From Arcuatula senhousia (Eukaryota; Mollusca; Bivalvia; Mytilida; Mytilidae), in NCBI GenBank assembly GCA_963971305.1, contig OZ020304.1, positions 20,380,103-20,444,102 of the forward strand: a DNA stretch of 64,000 nucleotides, in the 5' to 3' direction. Both the position numbers and the translations under genes were made by a program. The notes beneath the pieces were generated by a model. That model was not told the DNA's origin. It saw only the letters and a program-made list of their open reading frames with translations, and made no database searches. This document shows, in pieces, positions 28,301-39,196 of this stretch (position 1 is its first letter; each line of letters begins with the position of its first letter).

Positions 28301-31300
28301 TGTGTAAAAATAAGAGGTGTGTATCCTTAATAAGGATGGACAACATAGAAAACAAGATCCCGTACATAATCTTATAAATTTTGAGAACAGGAAGTTTTCG
28401 TTTCTAGCTATGTGAAACTTACAACAATCATTGACATATGTGAAACTTACAACAATCATTGACATAATATACTACAATATATTGAATTTCTGAGGTCTTT
28501 ATGGTAAGTTTTTAAAAACCTCACAATATCCAAAATACTGCCATTTACAACAAATGGAGTCAGCTATATAAAATAATATGGCGTAGGCTTTAGCCTAAAA
28601 TCGGACGAAGTTAAAATAATAAAAATAAAAAAATTAATAATTATATGTCAATGATGAAAAGCCCGGCCCTTCTTTTATTTTAGTCTAAGATTTTAATCAC
28701 CCTGGACAACCATGGCATTGGCATTCTTGTTAAAATATACCTTGGATCAGTAATGATGCAATCTTAAAAATAATATATTTGTGCAAATACCATCCAAATA
28801 CTTGTGGACAACACTAATCGGGGACGAATGAACTTCTTTATGACGTCATTTCCCTGTCAGAGAATTTTGCGCTTCAATAGAGTAAGTGTGCCATATATCG
28901 GACATGCGGGTTTTTTCGGACACTTCGGTTTACATTACATGAACCATGTGAACATTTATTCCGTTGAAAACATTATCACACAAATCCCCGATCTGGTTCA
29001 CGGCCATTTGTTTTGTCCGATATAGTACGGCGTTGTTAGAAGACCACCAATAAGACCAGCCATCTGAATGGTCAAATCTAGTTGCATGGTCATTGTTCAG
29101 GTTACTTTCGTTTTCTATGCAATTCATCTGTATATTCTGATTTTTCAGAGTGAATTTCAATCCATAAACATCACCACTATTTCAACTCATCTACTTATCA
29201 ATGATTATTTTTTTAACTATTTTAATATCTAAAGTTTATGAAAACATGTTTATAATATAAGAAACTGTAATTTAAATTAAAGATTGTTTATGTTTAAAAC
29301 TATCCGGAAAACCCCTTACGGAAAATAAGGTGTTGAGTGATATATCGGACAGTAATTAAAATTAGAATTTCCCATTCCTTTATAGAAAGATACACCAATG
29401 AAAATACTATATTTTTCACTTGTGATGTTTATTTAAGAGAAGACAAAAAGATATATCTCTCTTTATTGTATAACTTGTTCTCACGCTGCCAGAACAATCT
29501 GCAACCCTCTCTGCATAACAGTTTGGACTGTCCGATGATACCTATAAAGAAATTGCATAGTCCGATAATACCACCAACCAGTGGACGATATTACCCTATT
29601 TTGTCCGGTTCAACCCGTTGTCAGATAGACATGATTATCTTAGATTTTACATCAAAACGTAATTAGAGAGCAAAGGTGTGCCGCATGAAATTGTTTAACA
29701 AATATAGTCTCGATCACCCAGACGCTTATCAATAGATGATAAGAGTCTGGGACAGTCCCATTCCTATTTTGTTATGTGTACGTTCGGAGTACTTTCAGGC
29801 TTTATCATAATGTTCGACGAAAATCACTCAATCGTATGTTCAGAATTCTGTGTATATGGTTCAGTGATATAGCGAGATAACTTCTCCAATTGATGTGATT
29901 TGTTCTCTTAAAACATAATATTTCTTATTTTACAATAAGACATCCTATTTTACATTTTTGAACACAAGTTGGTTTTGTTAACAATAAAAAAAAATCGTTT
30001 TATCGTTAAATTGTACTCACGGGCGTCCACCTGGTTTTGGAAATTGTTTATGTTTATTGGAGTTAAAAATTGGGACATTCTTGATTACAGAACCATGCAC
30101 GTTTGACCAGAACCAGTTGTCAAAAACCAAGGAAGACCATTGAAACGTTGAGTTTTTAAAGTTGGTTCTTGTATGCTAAACACGTCATATACACACGTGG
30201 TAAAGTTTAAAAGGTATAATAAAACGTATAACGATCGCCACCTTGTGGTTACGAGAAATCAACAGGTGTTTTCCCAGACTCACTACCTTGGTAGTATGAG
30301 TGTGGGTTCGAGACTATAACAGATATAGCTCTAATTGTATTTACCGTCCCCTTTTCAATAGACCCCAACATGATTGCACAATCGAACATACGTCCAAGTG
30401 TGTCCGATAAATGGCACACTTACTCCAGACAACAAACAAAATGTCAAAATTCATTCAGCCAGGTTTTGAAGATTCTGTGTCAATATTTAATTTTCGGTCG
30501 TATTGACACCAGGAGATCGATTTAGAAACCTGGCGGATAATAACGACATGAAGGTTTGAGGATATCACGCAGGATAGAATTTTTGTTTTTGTTCAATATT
30601 GAAATAAGAAAAAATTTGAATGTTGAACGATGAACTGAAATCTGTTTCAACATTGAACTAAGAAAAAATTTGAATGTTGAACGTTGAACCAAAATCTGTT
30701 TCAATATTGAACTAAGAAAAATTTTGAATGTTGAACGTTGAACTGAAATCTGTTTCAATATTGAACTAAGAAAAATTTTGAATGTTGAACGTTGAACTGA
30801 AATCTGTTTCAATATTGAACTAAGAAAAAATTTGAATGCTGAACGTTGAACCAAAATCTGTTTCAATATTGAAATAAGAAAAATTTTGAATGTTGAACGT
30901 TGAACCAAAATCTGTTTCAATATTGAAATAAGAAAAAAAAATGAATGTTGAACGTTGAACTGAAATGCTAAGAAAAATTTTGAATGTTGAACGTTGAACT
31001 GAAATCTGTTTCAATATTGAACTAAGAAAAATTTTGAATGTTGAACGTTGAACTGAAATCTGTTTCAATATTGAAATAAGAAAAAATTTGAATGTTGAAC
31101 GTTGAACCAAAATCTGTTTCAATATTGAAATAAGAAAAATTTTGAATGTTGAACTAACAAAAAAAATTTGAATGTTGAATGTTGAACGTTGAATATTGAA
31201 CCAACTTGACGCTGGTTGCGTTGATATGGTGTCATGTTGTTATATGTGACGTCATTTAGTAATATTTTAGTGTGTCGTCATGTAAACACGTCGCCATATT

Positions 31301-34300
31301 GGAATCCGTTGTTATGGTGTTTTTTGTAGGTCGTTGACCAACGTTTCGAATAAAGTTTCAATTTCGCACACATAAAAACTTGAAAAAATCGTTTGAAAAT
31401 TTAATTGTTTTAGAAATTATATTTTGGCTTCGCCAAAACATAATTTCTTTTAAGTTTCTCATGCGAAAACACAGCTAAAGCTGGCCTTCGGGGGATTATG
31501 GGATTGATTTAGAAAATGCTACATCCGGTTTGCAACATTAATACACTTAATGTGGCCTATATTCTACACTTAGTCGGACTTCGTCCGATAATATATAAAA
31601 TATATTATATTATATACTCATGGACAACAGAAACGTTACACCCCGAAAATTAATGCTAATTAACAACATTAAACATGTTGGTAATTAATTTACTTGTTTT
31701 ATTTTCATAAAACGCGTCCTTACCAAGGTTTATCATGGAAAATTTATTGAAAATGCCCCTTGTGTATTGAATTGAAAGAAAAACACAAAAGTTTAAACAC
31801 CCATTGTCTAAATCATTTTTACAGAAAGTTAATATGGTCAGGTGGGGAGTGTGAATGTCAATTTCCATTCAAAGAGATGATTTCGAACACAGATTTTTAT
31901 TCCGTTCATTTTGTCTTTAATATTGGGTAGATTCGTAACACAAATTTTATTCGGATACGAAAGTGTTTCCGGTTAATGTGTATTTCAAGGTATCAAATCG
32001 CAACCGGAAGTGGTTATTCAAGTCAACAAGAATTCATTAAAATCCCAATTTCCATCACTTCTGCTTTCAGAAAAAAATGATTTAAAGGTACCCTGATAGT
32101 CTTCTTAGTCATTACTCAATTTTACAGGTTACGAGTTAACCAGAATTGTGATTTTGGATTTTCGCATTTTCATCTTTGAATGTCCGATGCTTTAAACTAA
32201 GGTCAATTCAAGTTCATTTTTCTTTGTCGGATACCATTAAACCATTTCTTTGAATTTCTGTCAATTATTATGTAGTTTTATATTATTTTACAAATTTCCT
32301 ATAAGTATTCAAATATGTAACGTTTCTTTTGTCCATGAGTATATATACATATGGGTGAAATATCGTGATTTTCGAGTTAAATAAATTTCTAGATATTCAA
32401 GAAGTGAATTACAGGATATGAATAACCCGCTAGAAAATTAAATGAAGTTTCTTTCTCGCCAAAAATAGATAACTCCTCATTAGTTATCATATCAAAAAAA
32501 TATCAAATAAACATATTAGCGTGCAGTGAACACATACATTAAATACAGCTTAAATAACATTACTTACAACAATTATAATCAAACACATCATAACAGCAGT
32601 CACCAAACAAAATACAAGAATAATCACATGTACAAGGTGGGGTAACTGATCTGTCGCTTCGACAGCCGTTCTGGCAAGATCCTTGACGAGCTGCAGAAGT
32701 TAAGAAATAAAGTGTGTATTTTTAAAAGTATCAATATGACCTTAATTAACTGCACGACATTTTGTATCCATAGCATGCTTTATTAGTTTTAGCGAAACAT
32801 GTTTTTCTGCAATTACTTTTACAAATGTATTATCTTTAAATGATAAAATCATTACAAATATACAGTAAATGTAGTGTTATAGCAAAATGGGTATTAAGAG
32901 CCGGTGGTGTAGTGGTTAATGCGTTGGGCTACTAACATTTTAAAGGTTGGTGATTCGATCCTCGTCTGAGATTATTTAATGGACAAATTTTCGTACTCTC
33001 TCTTGACACCACTTGCAATAATGGTATAAAGAAACGATGCTAGTCCTTCGATCTCTCCACATAGAGAAATTGTGCAAAATTAACTAGATCAAATATCCAT
33101 AGATATGTTACAATAACTTATAATGTTTTCGCCTATATGATATAAAATGAGTATATCATTAAAAATGCGATATACATAAAAGTATATCTTAGTTTAACAG
33201 TAAAATAAAGATTAATATCTGTCAAGAAAGACGATGTTGGTCAGGAAATGGGGATGATTTATTTCTATTCTAGGCCGCAGTAACGTTACAGGCTCGCATT
33301 CACTTTTTAAGAATTACATTTGTTAATCTTAGTGCAGCATATAAGACATTTTACCTGAATAAATAACAGTACGGTGGCAGATGATTATGAACAATTTTTG
33401 TTAAATTAACGAAATAACTGTATAATGTAACTAAATTCTGGGATATATAGCTGTTATCACATGTGTAGAATGTTATTGCTAAATGCGTTACATTTAGCTT
33501 AACCTGTTTTAATTTATTTTTTTATTTTTCACTCAACATATACATAGTCATAGCAATGCTTGAGGTCCACACTTGATTCTTGTCGGTGTGACCTTGGCTT
33601 TTGACATATTAACCAAACCTCATTACTATTAGGCTTAATGTCCCCTGTAGCTTTGATGTAAAAAGTCACTAATTGAAAGGCGTTTTTGTAAGAATTGTTG
33701 CGCTAAACAGCGCATTGCATTTTGCCGAAATTTTGTACATTCGATGCCTTTTTACGTCAGCATGGACGAAAGCCGATTATTGTTATTCAGTGGTTGAACG
33801 ATCGGTAGTTGTCTCCTATAGAACCAACAAATCATATTTAATCCGTGGTGCTTTGACCTTGATGTACAGAAGGGTGTTTTTAATTGTTCTAGATGACAAA
33901 AGTAAAGCCCTCGAAACCAGTTAAGGATTAAAGTATTCCTTAAAAACATTTGGAGTTGTCCAAGAACTTTCCTTAGCCTGGGTTTATGGCTTAACCATAC
34001 TAACGTTCTTACTTTCACAGTAGGTACCAGTGTATCCACGTGGGCACTGACATACAAACGACGAAGGTTCATTGAAACAAGTTCCGTTGTTTTCACATAC
34101 TACACTGTCACAGGGTGTAACTGCAAACAAAATAGTACTTCGTTTCACAACTCAAAAGTATTTCAACCAATTTGATAATTTTAATAAATATTTTTTTTTA
34201 ATCAATTATCCCAGTGCGTTTTCGTTTTTTTGTGTTAACATTACGTACATGTACAAATATTTATTAAAAATTATCACATTGGTTGAAATACTCAAGAAAC

Positions 34301-37211
34301 TTTGCGGTATACACCATGCACTCGTAGACGAATATGCGATTTCCATCTCGCAAATGAGTGCAGATATTGGTTCGTCATAGATTATTGTTTTGTCTTCTTT
34401 ACCGGATTTGGCACACTGAATAGGAAATTAGCAGCGCAATGGGTGTGTCATAGCAGGCAGAAACCTCTAACTCTTCTGGAGCACCTGAGTTCACTCTTGT
34501 TGAGACTTGAGTTTGCGTTGTTGATTTCTGTTCGGTTTATTTTGTGCTTTTTATGTTTTGTATTTTGTCGTACTGTTCTTAATTGTTCGTGTTTACCGGT
34601 TTTGTCGTTGCCTTTTTGGACTTTTGACACTAGAATGCCCCATTGGTGCCTCTTTGATTCTTTCTTTTTTTTTTGAAGAGGGAGTTTAATTAGTTTTCAA
34701 AATCTCCTAAGCGGTTAAGCTTAAGTTGAGATTTGAGACTTTATATTTCAGACTCCTTTTTGTTCGAACTGTTCGAGTGCTATTTGTCAACTCATGATTG
34801 TCACAATACAATATTTGCAAAACTTTACAAATTTGGATATTTACTCTCACAGAAGGTGCCGCTGTAACCCAGTGGACACTGACATACAAAGGATGATGGT
34901 TCATTGACACAAGTTCCACCATTTGCACATACCACACCGTCACAGGGAGTTACTGCATATAAAATAATATATTGCTAATAATGCAAAAGCATAAAAGACA
35001 ATGTGATAATATTTGATGTTTTTGATACGCGTGGTTTTTTTTTCAATTTAAAGGGAAAGTTCACCAAAAAATGAAAATTTGTCATATGATTTCTAATGCA
35101 TTATCTGATCATGCTATATCATTTAAACTTTTATATTCAATTTAATAAGCTGACAAATATGGAATTTTATTTTTTATCTTTTGGTTTCTGTCATTTTAAA
35201 TTACACAAAACATCTGAATACCACAAAGTCTCCTTTTGACAGCGACCCACCATTTCCCTAATTATTGAATTGCCAATATATATAATATTTTTATGTGCAT
35301 CTATGTTTAGGCATTTTTAAATAAGTGATAGAAAATCCTTATTTAAATTAACAAAATTGAGTTATTCTATAATTAGTAATAATGATTTTGTAGTATAAAA
35401 TCAATTAAGATATTAAGTCATTCTAATTATTTAAGTCATGTTGTGTTGTGATCATCTTGCATATAAATCACACTATTGTTTTAAATGCTAGAATGAAAAT
35501 AAAATGATCTAGTACATAAAATTTTGTTTCTGAATATTTGTATATTAGGATTTGACACCTGTAGGTATTGATAATTAGAATTTCTTGTTTATTTCACCCC
35601 AAGTCAGCTGTGACTAATTACATTTATGTTTACCTAACCATTACACAGGTACCTGCTGAGCGGTGCATTTCATTTGAGCGAATTGATATTTCAATTGAGC
35701 GAAAAAAAGTTTCATTTGAGCGAAATAATTTTTTCATTTGAGCGAATTTTTCTACAGGTAAATTACAGGTAAATTTTGCTTTTACTGGTAATTTTTAAGA
35801 ACATTTTCCTTAGTACTATTAAGGAAATATTTGTTGATAGAACAAATATGTAAACGATATGTTTATTAAAATAATTTTTTTACATGCTAAAAAGAATTCT
35901 GGTCAGATACCAGATAACTTTTAACGTCTAGACTGACTTTATCATTTTACAAGTCAACGCAAGCAACAAATTTGTACCCGAGCAGCTTAATAAATTCGAA
36001 TCTACTAATTTGGTCACTAGCAGTCACCCGTATATTTCTGATAAGTGTCTATCGAAAATTCAATCTTTCTAATAGATAGAAATGAAAAAATTAATGAAAT
36101 CAAGGTACTGAAACTGTGAATCGAATGTTTGTTCCACAACAACTACATCTGATTTAATATAAAAATAAAATATTTTAAATGTTATTTAAGTAAAGCATAT
36201 ATATGCAAGTTTAAGTCCTCTTCTCTCTCTCTTTTTTTGTGCAAATTTTATAGTCATTTACTTATATTTACCTGGAAAAATATTCGCTCAATTGAAATAG
36301 AAAAAATCGCTCAAATGAAAACAGGGGTCATTTTCAAATTCGCTCAAATGAAATGCGCCCCTGCTGAGAGACAATGACAATAAATTCACTTTAATTAACA
36401 CTTTTAGCAAACCCAGTGGGGGATTAGAAAAAGAATGACCTGTATTTTACATAATTATATCACAATTATTTTCAATGAAATATGATGACTTACATTTTAA
36501 TACACAACTACTTTCTAATAGTAAATAAAAATATATTTTTGAATTATAGGACTTTAATTTTAATTAATTTTGATTATAAAGTTAAATTTAAAAGATAAAG
36601 ATAATAGATTAATAAAACGTTTTTTAATAGATTTTTACATAGAAATAAATTTGAAAATATTAAATGATCTTTTCCACTTATGATTATTTCAATTATTTTG
36701 TTGGTTATTGGACATACCACATGATCACTTAAACGTTTTAACTAATATGATTTTTTGCTACTCAGTAGAAATTCTGATCAACTTAACTAGTCCCCTATTG
36801 TAAAGTAGGGGACTATTTCAAATAAATAATCCCCAATATCTTAGTTATAAGTTAAGATATGAGAGAAAAAAATTGCATGCTGTTATAAAACATTGTTCTG
36901 GACAATTTAAGACCATATGTCAAAAATCGTGAACTTACCCTTTAATATGTCTTTTTTTCTAGAATTGTATCGTTCATAATAATGGGCAATAAACAGATGT
37001 TAAAATTCATACCACAAAGTCCAACTCCTAATCCTCCGTGTTTTCCTTTACTAAAACTGCCCTTTGCAAAACCTGTTCCTGTTCTAGCTGCAGAATGTCC
37101 GTTTGTAATTCCCTTCCGTTTTCCGTTCTCTGCTCCAGGATGAGCTGCATAAACATAACCCAGAAGGAATGCAAATTCCACGAAGAAGATTAGGAACTTG
37201 ATAAACTGCAT
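22360..37211 (-). CDS. Secreted EGF-EGF-SMB-EGF-EGF protein, complete, seven exons
   Basis: Exons on the minus strand: 37013-37211, 34845-34952, 34013-34120, 32568-32690, 24251-24355, 23134-23247, 22360-22373. They total 771 nt, 256 residues plus TAA. Every junction is phase 1 with GT-AG borders. The order is a signal peptide (about residues 1-22), a basic Gly/Lys/Ser-rich segment (about 23-66), EGF1, EGF2, a somatomedin-B module with eight Cys, EGF3, EGF4, then the tail EPVS. No transmembrane segment is seen apart from the signal peptide, so the product should be extracellular. EGF and SMB modules usually mediate protein contacts in matrix or adhesion proteins; the actual role is unknown to me. 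Introns are long and full of mobile DNA. I know no named protein with this order; a shell-matrix, byssal or plasma protein are all possible. Confidence 0.88.
22745..23068. mobile_element. Inverted-repeat MITE in the last intron
   Basis: Arms of about 90 bp are mirrored: AAATGTAGATCAACTTTGAT near 22761 and ATCAAAGTTGATCTACATTT near 23031. Each runs on through TGTTACACAAATATTAT or its complement. The spacer is ~140 bp. It lies between the EGF4 exon and the terminal exon. Confidence 0.75.
23134..23247 (-). CDS. EGF/SMB gene exon 6: EGF module 4
   Basis: 114 nt, phase 1-1. Cys spacing is C-x5-C-x4-C-x10-C-x-C-x8-C with the usual GWKGTFC end. The acceptor is ATATTTTAG and the donor is GATG before GTAAGTTG. 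Unlike the other three EGF modules it lacks a Ser/Thr before the third Cys. Confidence 0.88.
23340..23640 (+). repeat. Dispersed repeat, GT-rich with TTTGGTACACCTTTGCTTC
   Basis: A GTGTGTGTG tract followed by the GTTTTGTCTTTGTC and CCCTTTGGTACACC blocks, related to the repeat at 34540-34680 and 2890-2960. Intronic. The frame at 23368-23628 has no family resemblance. Confidence 0.45.
24251..24355 (-). CDS. EGF/SMB gene exon 5: EGF module 3
   Basis: 105 nt, phase 1-1, six Cys in EGF spacing. It includes CPNNRTC, which fits both the O-fucose pattern C-x4-[ST]-C and an N-glycosylation sequon (NRT). The acceptor is TTTTAG before TAACAATC and the donor is GACG before GTAGGTAA. Confidence 0.88.
24794..24998. 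mobile_element. 205-bp element, 8-bp TSD CTTTATGA
   Basis: Ends GGGTGTCACAGCCC and GGGGCTGTGACACCCC are inverted. The exact 8-bp duplication CTTTATGA flanks it (24786-24793 and 24999-25006). The inside repeats GGTACGCGGTA and AGTATTCGGTATTCC variants in both orientations. An 8-bp TSD suggests hAT or another 8-bp superfamily. It lies in the long intron between the SMB and EGF3 exons. Confidence 0.82.
25310..26850 (-). mobile_element. RT-B retroelement relic
   Basis: The minus strand carries a broken frame with LIEKFDCTRRFLIVKGISHP then DFYSNVVYKA (about 26100-26215). It is the same C-terminal block as the plus-strand copy near 42010-42110. The 3' part contains the GCACATATAAAATGTGGCGG and GCAAGCAGTCTTCAACATGA blocks shared with 38355-38600. 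Frames are broken throughout, so it is an inactive relic in the EGF/SMB intron. Confidence 0.7.
26868..28090 (-). mobile_element. RT-A retroelement copy, 5'-truncated, Penelope-like RT
   Basis: Minus strand. The RT begins with the motif-A-like LKTFDFSTLYTTLPHEKLK (about 27950-28010). After a frame change a 224-codon frame (27227-27901) carries IPMGTNCAPLLVDLF (motif B), FRYIDDVLSVN (catalytic DD), then FLDLHLEFDPGGHL and YDKRDDFN. The 3' untranslated part ends in CAAGTTCGGTAGTTTTGTTA then TTACCTTT (left edge ~26870). YIDD and MGTNCAPLL suit Penelope-like or a related RT class. No endonuclease is visible. It is frameshifted and 5'-truncated, inside the EGF/SMB intron. Confidence 0.78.
28091..28879. 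other. Intronic non-coding sequence
   Basis: No exon is seen. A GTGAAACTTACAACAATCAT motif is directly duplicated near 28412 and 28440. GGCGTAGGCTTTAGCC near 28580 is a short hairpin. Confidence 0.4.
28880..30425. mobile_element. TIR element with GAGTAAGTGTGCC ends
   Basis: The left end GAGTAAGTGTGCCATATATC then GGACA is matched in inverse by TGTCCGATAAATGGCACACT then TACTC. The motif TCCGATA recurs inside (about 29015, 29342, 29528, 29560). Small frames inside show no family resemblance. No clear TSD was found. Confidence 0.6.
30593..31205. repeat. 54-bp tandem array, about 11 units
   Basis: Unit marked by TCTGTTTCAATATTGAA then AAGAAAAATTTTGAATGTTG then AACGTTGAAC. The period is 54 bp, 18 codons, so the minus strand reads an artefact peptide of repeated KQISVQRSTFKIFLSSIL. 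Two units near 30965 and 31150 are shortened. Each unit contains a smaller TGAATGTTGAACGTTGAA direct repeat. Confidence 0.92.
31615..32341. mobile_element. 727-bp TIR element, TA-flanked
   Basis: Ends TACTCATGGACAACAGAAAC then GTTACA, and in inverse TGTAACGTTTCTTTTGTCCA then TGAGTA, differ at one base. They sit on TA. The interior has no coding frame of note. Intronic in the EGF/SMB gene, left of the SMB exon. Confidence 0.78.
32568..32690 (-). CDS. EGF/SMB gene exon 4: somatomedin-B module
   Basis: 123 nt, phase 1-1. Eight Cys are spaced C-x3-C-x9-C-x-C-x3-C-x5-CC-x7-C, including the CC pair typical of the module. The known SMB pattern in vitronectin ends CC-x5-C, so the last gap is two residues longer here. 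The acceptor is TTCTGCAG and the donor is TGTT before GTAAGTAA. SMB folds are small disulphide knots that bind partner proteins. Confidence 0.88.
32898..33090 (+). mobile_element. tRNA-derived SINE
   Basis: The head GAGCCGGTGGTGTAGTGGTT then AATGCG holds an A-box-like TAGTGGTTAATG (32910-32921) and a B-box-like GATTCGATCC (about 32952-32961). A non-tRNA body of ~120 bp follows. It does not fold as a complete tRNA. It lies in the intron between the EGF2 and SMB exons. Confidence 0.72.
34013..34120 (-). CDS. EGF/SMB gene exon 3: EGF module 2
   Basis: 108 nt, phase 1-1, Cys spacing C-x4-C-x5-C-x8-C-x-C-x8-C. CFNEPSSFVCQC fits the Asp/Asn beta-hydroxylation pattern. CENNGTC fits the O-fucose pattern and holds an NGT sequon. 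It is the same length as EGF1 and shares FNEPSSFVCQCP-type residues with it, so the two exons are a tandem duplication. Confidence 0.92.
34440..34690 (+). repeat. Dispersed repeat with GCCCCATTGGTGCCTCTTTG
   Basis: It runs through GAGTTTGCGTTGTTGATTTC and CGGTTTTGTCGTTGCCTTTT to GACACTAGAATGCCCCATTG and a T-run. It matches 2890-2960 (opposite strand) and distantly 23340-23500. The T-run end suggests a retroposed or truncated element. Confidence 0.55.
34845..34952 (-). CDS. EGF/SMB gene exon 2: EGF module 1
   Basis: 108 nt, phase 1-1, Cys spacing C-x4-C-x5-C-x8-C-x-C-x8-C. CVNEPSSFVCQC fits the C-x-[DN]-x4-[FY]-x-C-x-C hydroxylation pattern and CANGGTC the O-fucose pattern. The acceptor is TATGCAG and the donor is GAGA before GTAAATATC. 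Confidence 0.92.
35661..36360. mobile_element. 700-bp non-autonomous element, 8-bp TSD CTGCTGAG
   Basis: The exact duplication CTGCTGAG lies at 35653-35660 and 36361-36368. Inverted ends are GGTGCATTTCATTTGAGCGA and TCGCTCAAATGAAATGCGCC. Three more ATTTGAGCGAA-type repeats follow the left end and two precede the right end. An 8-bp TSD fits hAT. It lies in the first intron after the signal-peptide exon. Confidence 0.85.
37013..37211 (-). CDS. EGF/SMB gene exon 1: signal peptide and basic segment
   Basis: 199 nt from ATG at 37209-37211 to the donor TGTG before GTATGAAT, phase 1 out. The start MQFIKFLIFFVEFAFLLGYV is a clear signal peptide, probably cut after VYA. A positively charged stretch follows, with KRK, GFAKGSFSKGKHGG and a closing Cys. 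A possible 5'-UTR acceptor (TTATGCAG) lies 26 bp upstream but is pyrimidine-poor. Confidence 0.85.
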
Positions 37212-37494
37212 CTTGAATATATCCCAGTCTTTAAAACCTGCATAACAATCCTTATTCTTGTATAATGTTTATCATATAGATTTTTTAAATAAAAAAACAC
37301 GTCTATTATGATTTGTGATTTAGTTTTGTTTTGTTTCAGCATACAAAAGATGGTATGAACACAATTAACTTAGTGATGCTGCGACCTCTGATCAGCATTA
37401 AAATTGAAAGATCGGAAGGTCAGCCCAAATAAGAAAATAATGCGATGTAGAATAAATGTTCGACACACAGCTCCCATAACAAGCAGTTTTTAGA

Positions 37495-38355
37495 ACAAGA
37501 GGCTCCAAGGAGCCTGAATCGCTCACCTGACTTTAATGCCATTTTTAACTTACAGGGCCATAACTTTAATACTAGGGGTCATCTGACAACATCAATTAAC
37601 TTAATGCATTAAAGTGTAGAGTTCAAATAGCTGAACATTTTGGCAATCAAAAGGATTTGCCAGTGATAAGCTATAAACAGTTATTTTGACATTTAAGGAA
37701 TCATAACTCCTATTATTTTGAATATTGAATTTTTTAGGGCTTGACAAACTAAGCAATATTGTAATTAGCAGCTTTTCTCTAGTTTTAGCGGTTGGCAATA
37801 CAACGGGGAACGGCTGTGAAATCATTCAATTTTGACGTTCTAAGAAGAATACCTGAAAAAAGGAATGGTCCTACAACTTTGACCCCTATAAAATTTTTTT
37901 CTCAAATATCTTATCAAGTTTTTAAGATACTGAGCTTAATAAGTGCAAAGTTTGGAAAAAACATCAATAACTCCAACATGGATGGTTAGATCTTCTTCAA
38001 AATTTCAGGGCAGGTAGATTTTGAGATGATGATCACATTTGCATCCAATATAAATATAAATTTTCATATCTGTTACCGTTTTTGTGTTATTTGCAAAATA
38101 AACTACAATTCCCCCTATATTCTATATTTAGCCATGGCGGTCATGTTTTTTCACGAATCAATAATCGAAAAAATATTTTGATGCATTCATGCCAATAAAC
38201 AATTGTACTAAGTTTAGTTGCAATTGGACTTATGGTGTCAGAGGAGTTTACATTTGAAAGTTAACGGACGACGGACGGACGGATGCACGACATGGATGGA
38301 CGATCGACAGATGCAAAGTGATGGCAATAGCTCACGTGATCAGGTGAGCTAAAAA
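37495..38355 (+). repeat. Dispersed repeat, GAGCCTGAATCGCTCACCTG family
   Basis: The left end is AAGAGGCTCCAAGGAGCCTG then AATCGCTCACCTG. The right end is the GACGACGGACGGACGGATGC tract, then GATGGCAATAGCTCACGTGA and TCAGGTGAGCTAAAA. CAGGTGAGC at the right mirrors GCTCACCTG at the left. This is the cleanest complete copy of the family in the window, ~860 bp. No gene inside. Confidence 0.75.
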
Positions 38356-39190
38356 CCACAAAAGAAAACCGCCAGCATCCTTCAACGAGGCCATTAGGCA
38401 CTGTTCGCCATTCTGCAATCGGCCCATGGTCTAAATAAAATACATATAATTCAAATACAGTCCTGAAATAGTCACAGATACACCCTTCCTTAAACAAGGA
38501 ACGAAAACATCAAAAAGACTAGTACAAACTAAAGCTTTGTCAAAGATTTCTGGTTTAGGACAGGCACATATAAAATATGGCGAGGTTAGACTACTTGTTT
38601 GGTCCATACCTTTACCCTATCAATGTTTCCATACAAAGCCATAATAAAAATCAATCGATCAAAAGTTCAATCCCTGTTAGAGAGAACCTTAGACAAAACA
38701 CAGCAAGAACAAACGAACGGACTTTATTGGAACTCTCTATAGGAACTACCCGTTATAGGAATTCAAAAATTCAGGATGTGATATTCCTTTCACTATCAGA
38801 ATAGGACGAGTACAATTAAAATTTTCAATTAGAGGTCGATACTTGTTGAAGAATTTCGAAAAAGATTTTACTAACTTTTGGCATCGGTAACCTTGTTTTT
38901 ATAATTTTTCAGTAATAAAACGATTTATATTACTAGTATTAAAATCAAAAACACCAATACAGATCCGACCATATCTTACTAACTGTGAAATATAAACCTC
39001 GTAAGACGGTGCTTGTGAGAGAGAAATGTATTAAAAGAGAAGCAATTGTTCCCCAAAATCTCGAACAAAGAAGCCAAATCTAGCATTGAGATTATAGAAC
39101 ATGCGGAGTACAAAGTTAGAAAACTGGTGTTTTAATTAAACTATTTTGAATATAGATAATCTGAAATATAAAAATAAGAAGAAAGTAAAT
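38356..39190 (-). mobile_element. RT-B retroelement relic
   Basis: Near 38770-38900 the minus strand reads KSFSKFFNKYRPLIENFNCT then ILIVKGISHPEF, the C-terminal RT-B block. GGACAGGCACATATAAAATA near 38556 is the family 3' region. Frames are broken. Confidence 0.62.
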
Positions 39191-39196
39191 AAAAAA

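Noticed and set aside
32898..32975. Functional tRNA gene
   Set aside because: A- and B-box-like motifs are present but a closed cloverleaf with matching acceptor ends is not; the SINE explanation fits better.
34302..34676. 124-codon frame with hydrophobic end
   Set aside because: It overlaps the dispersed repeat also present at 2890 and 23340 and ends in a T-run; no support as a gene.
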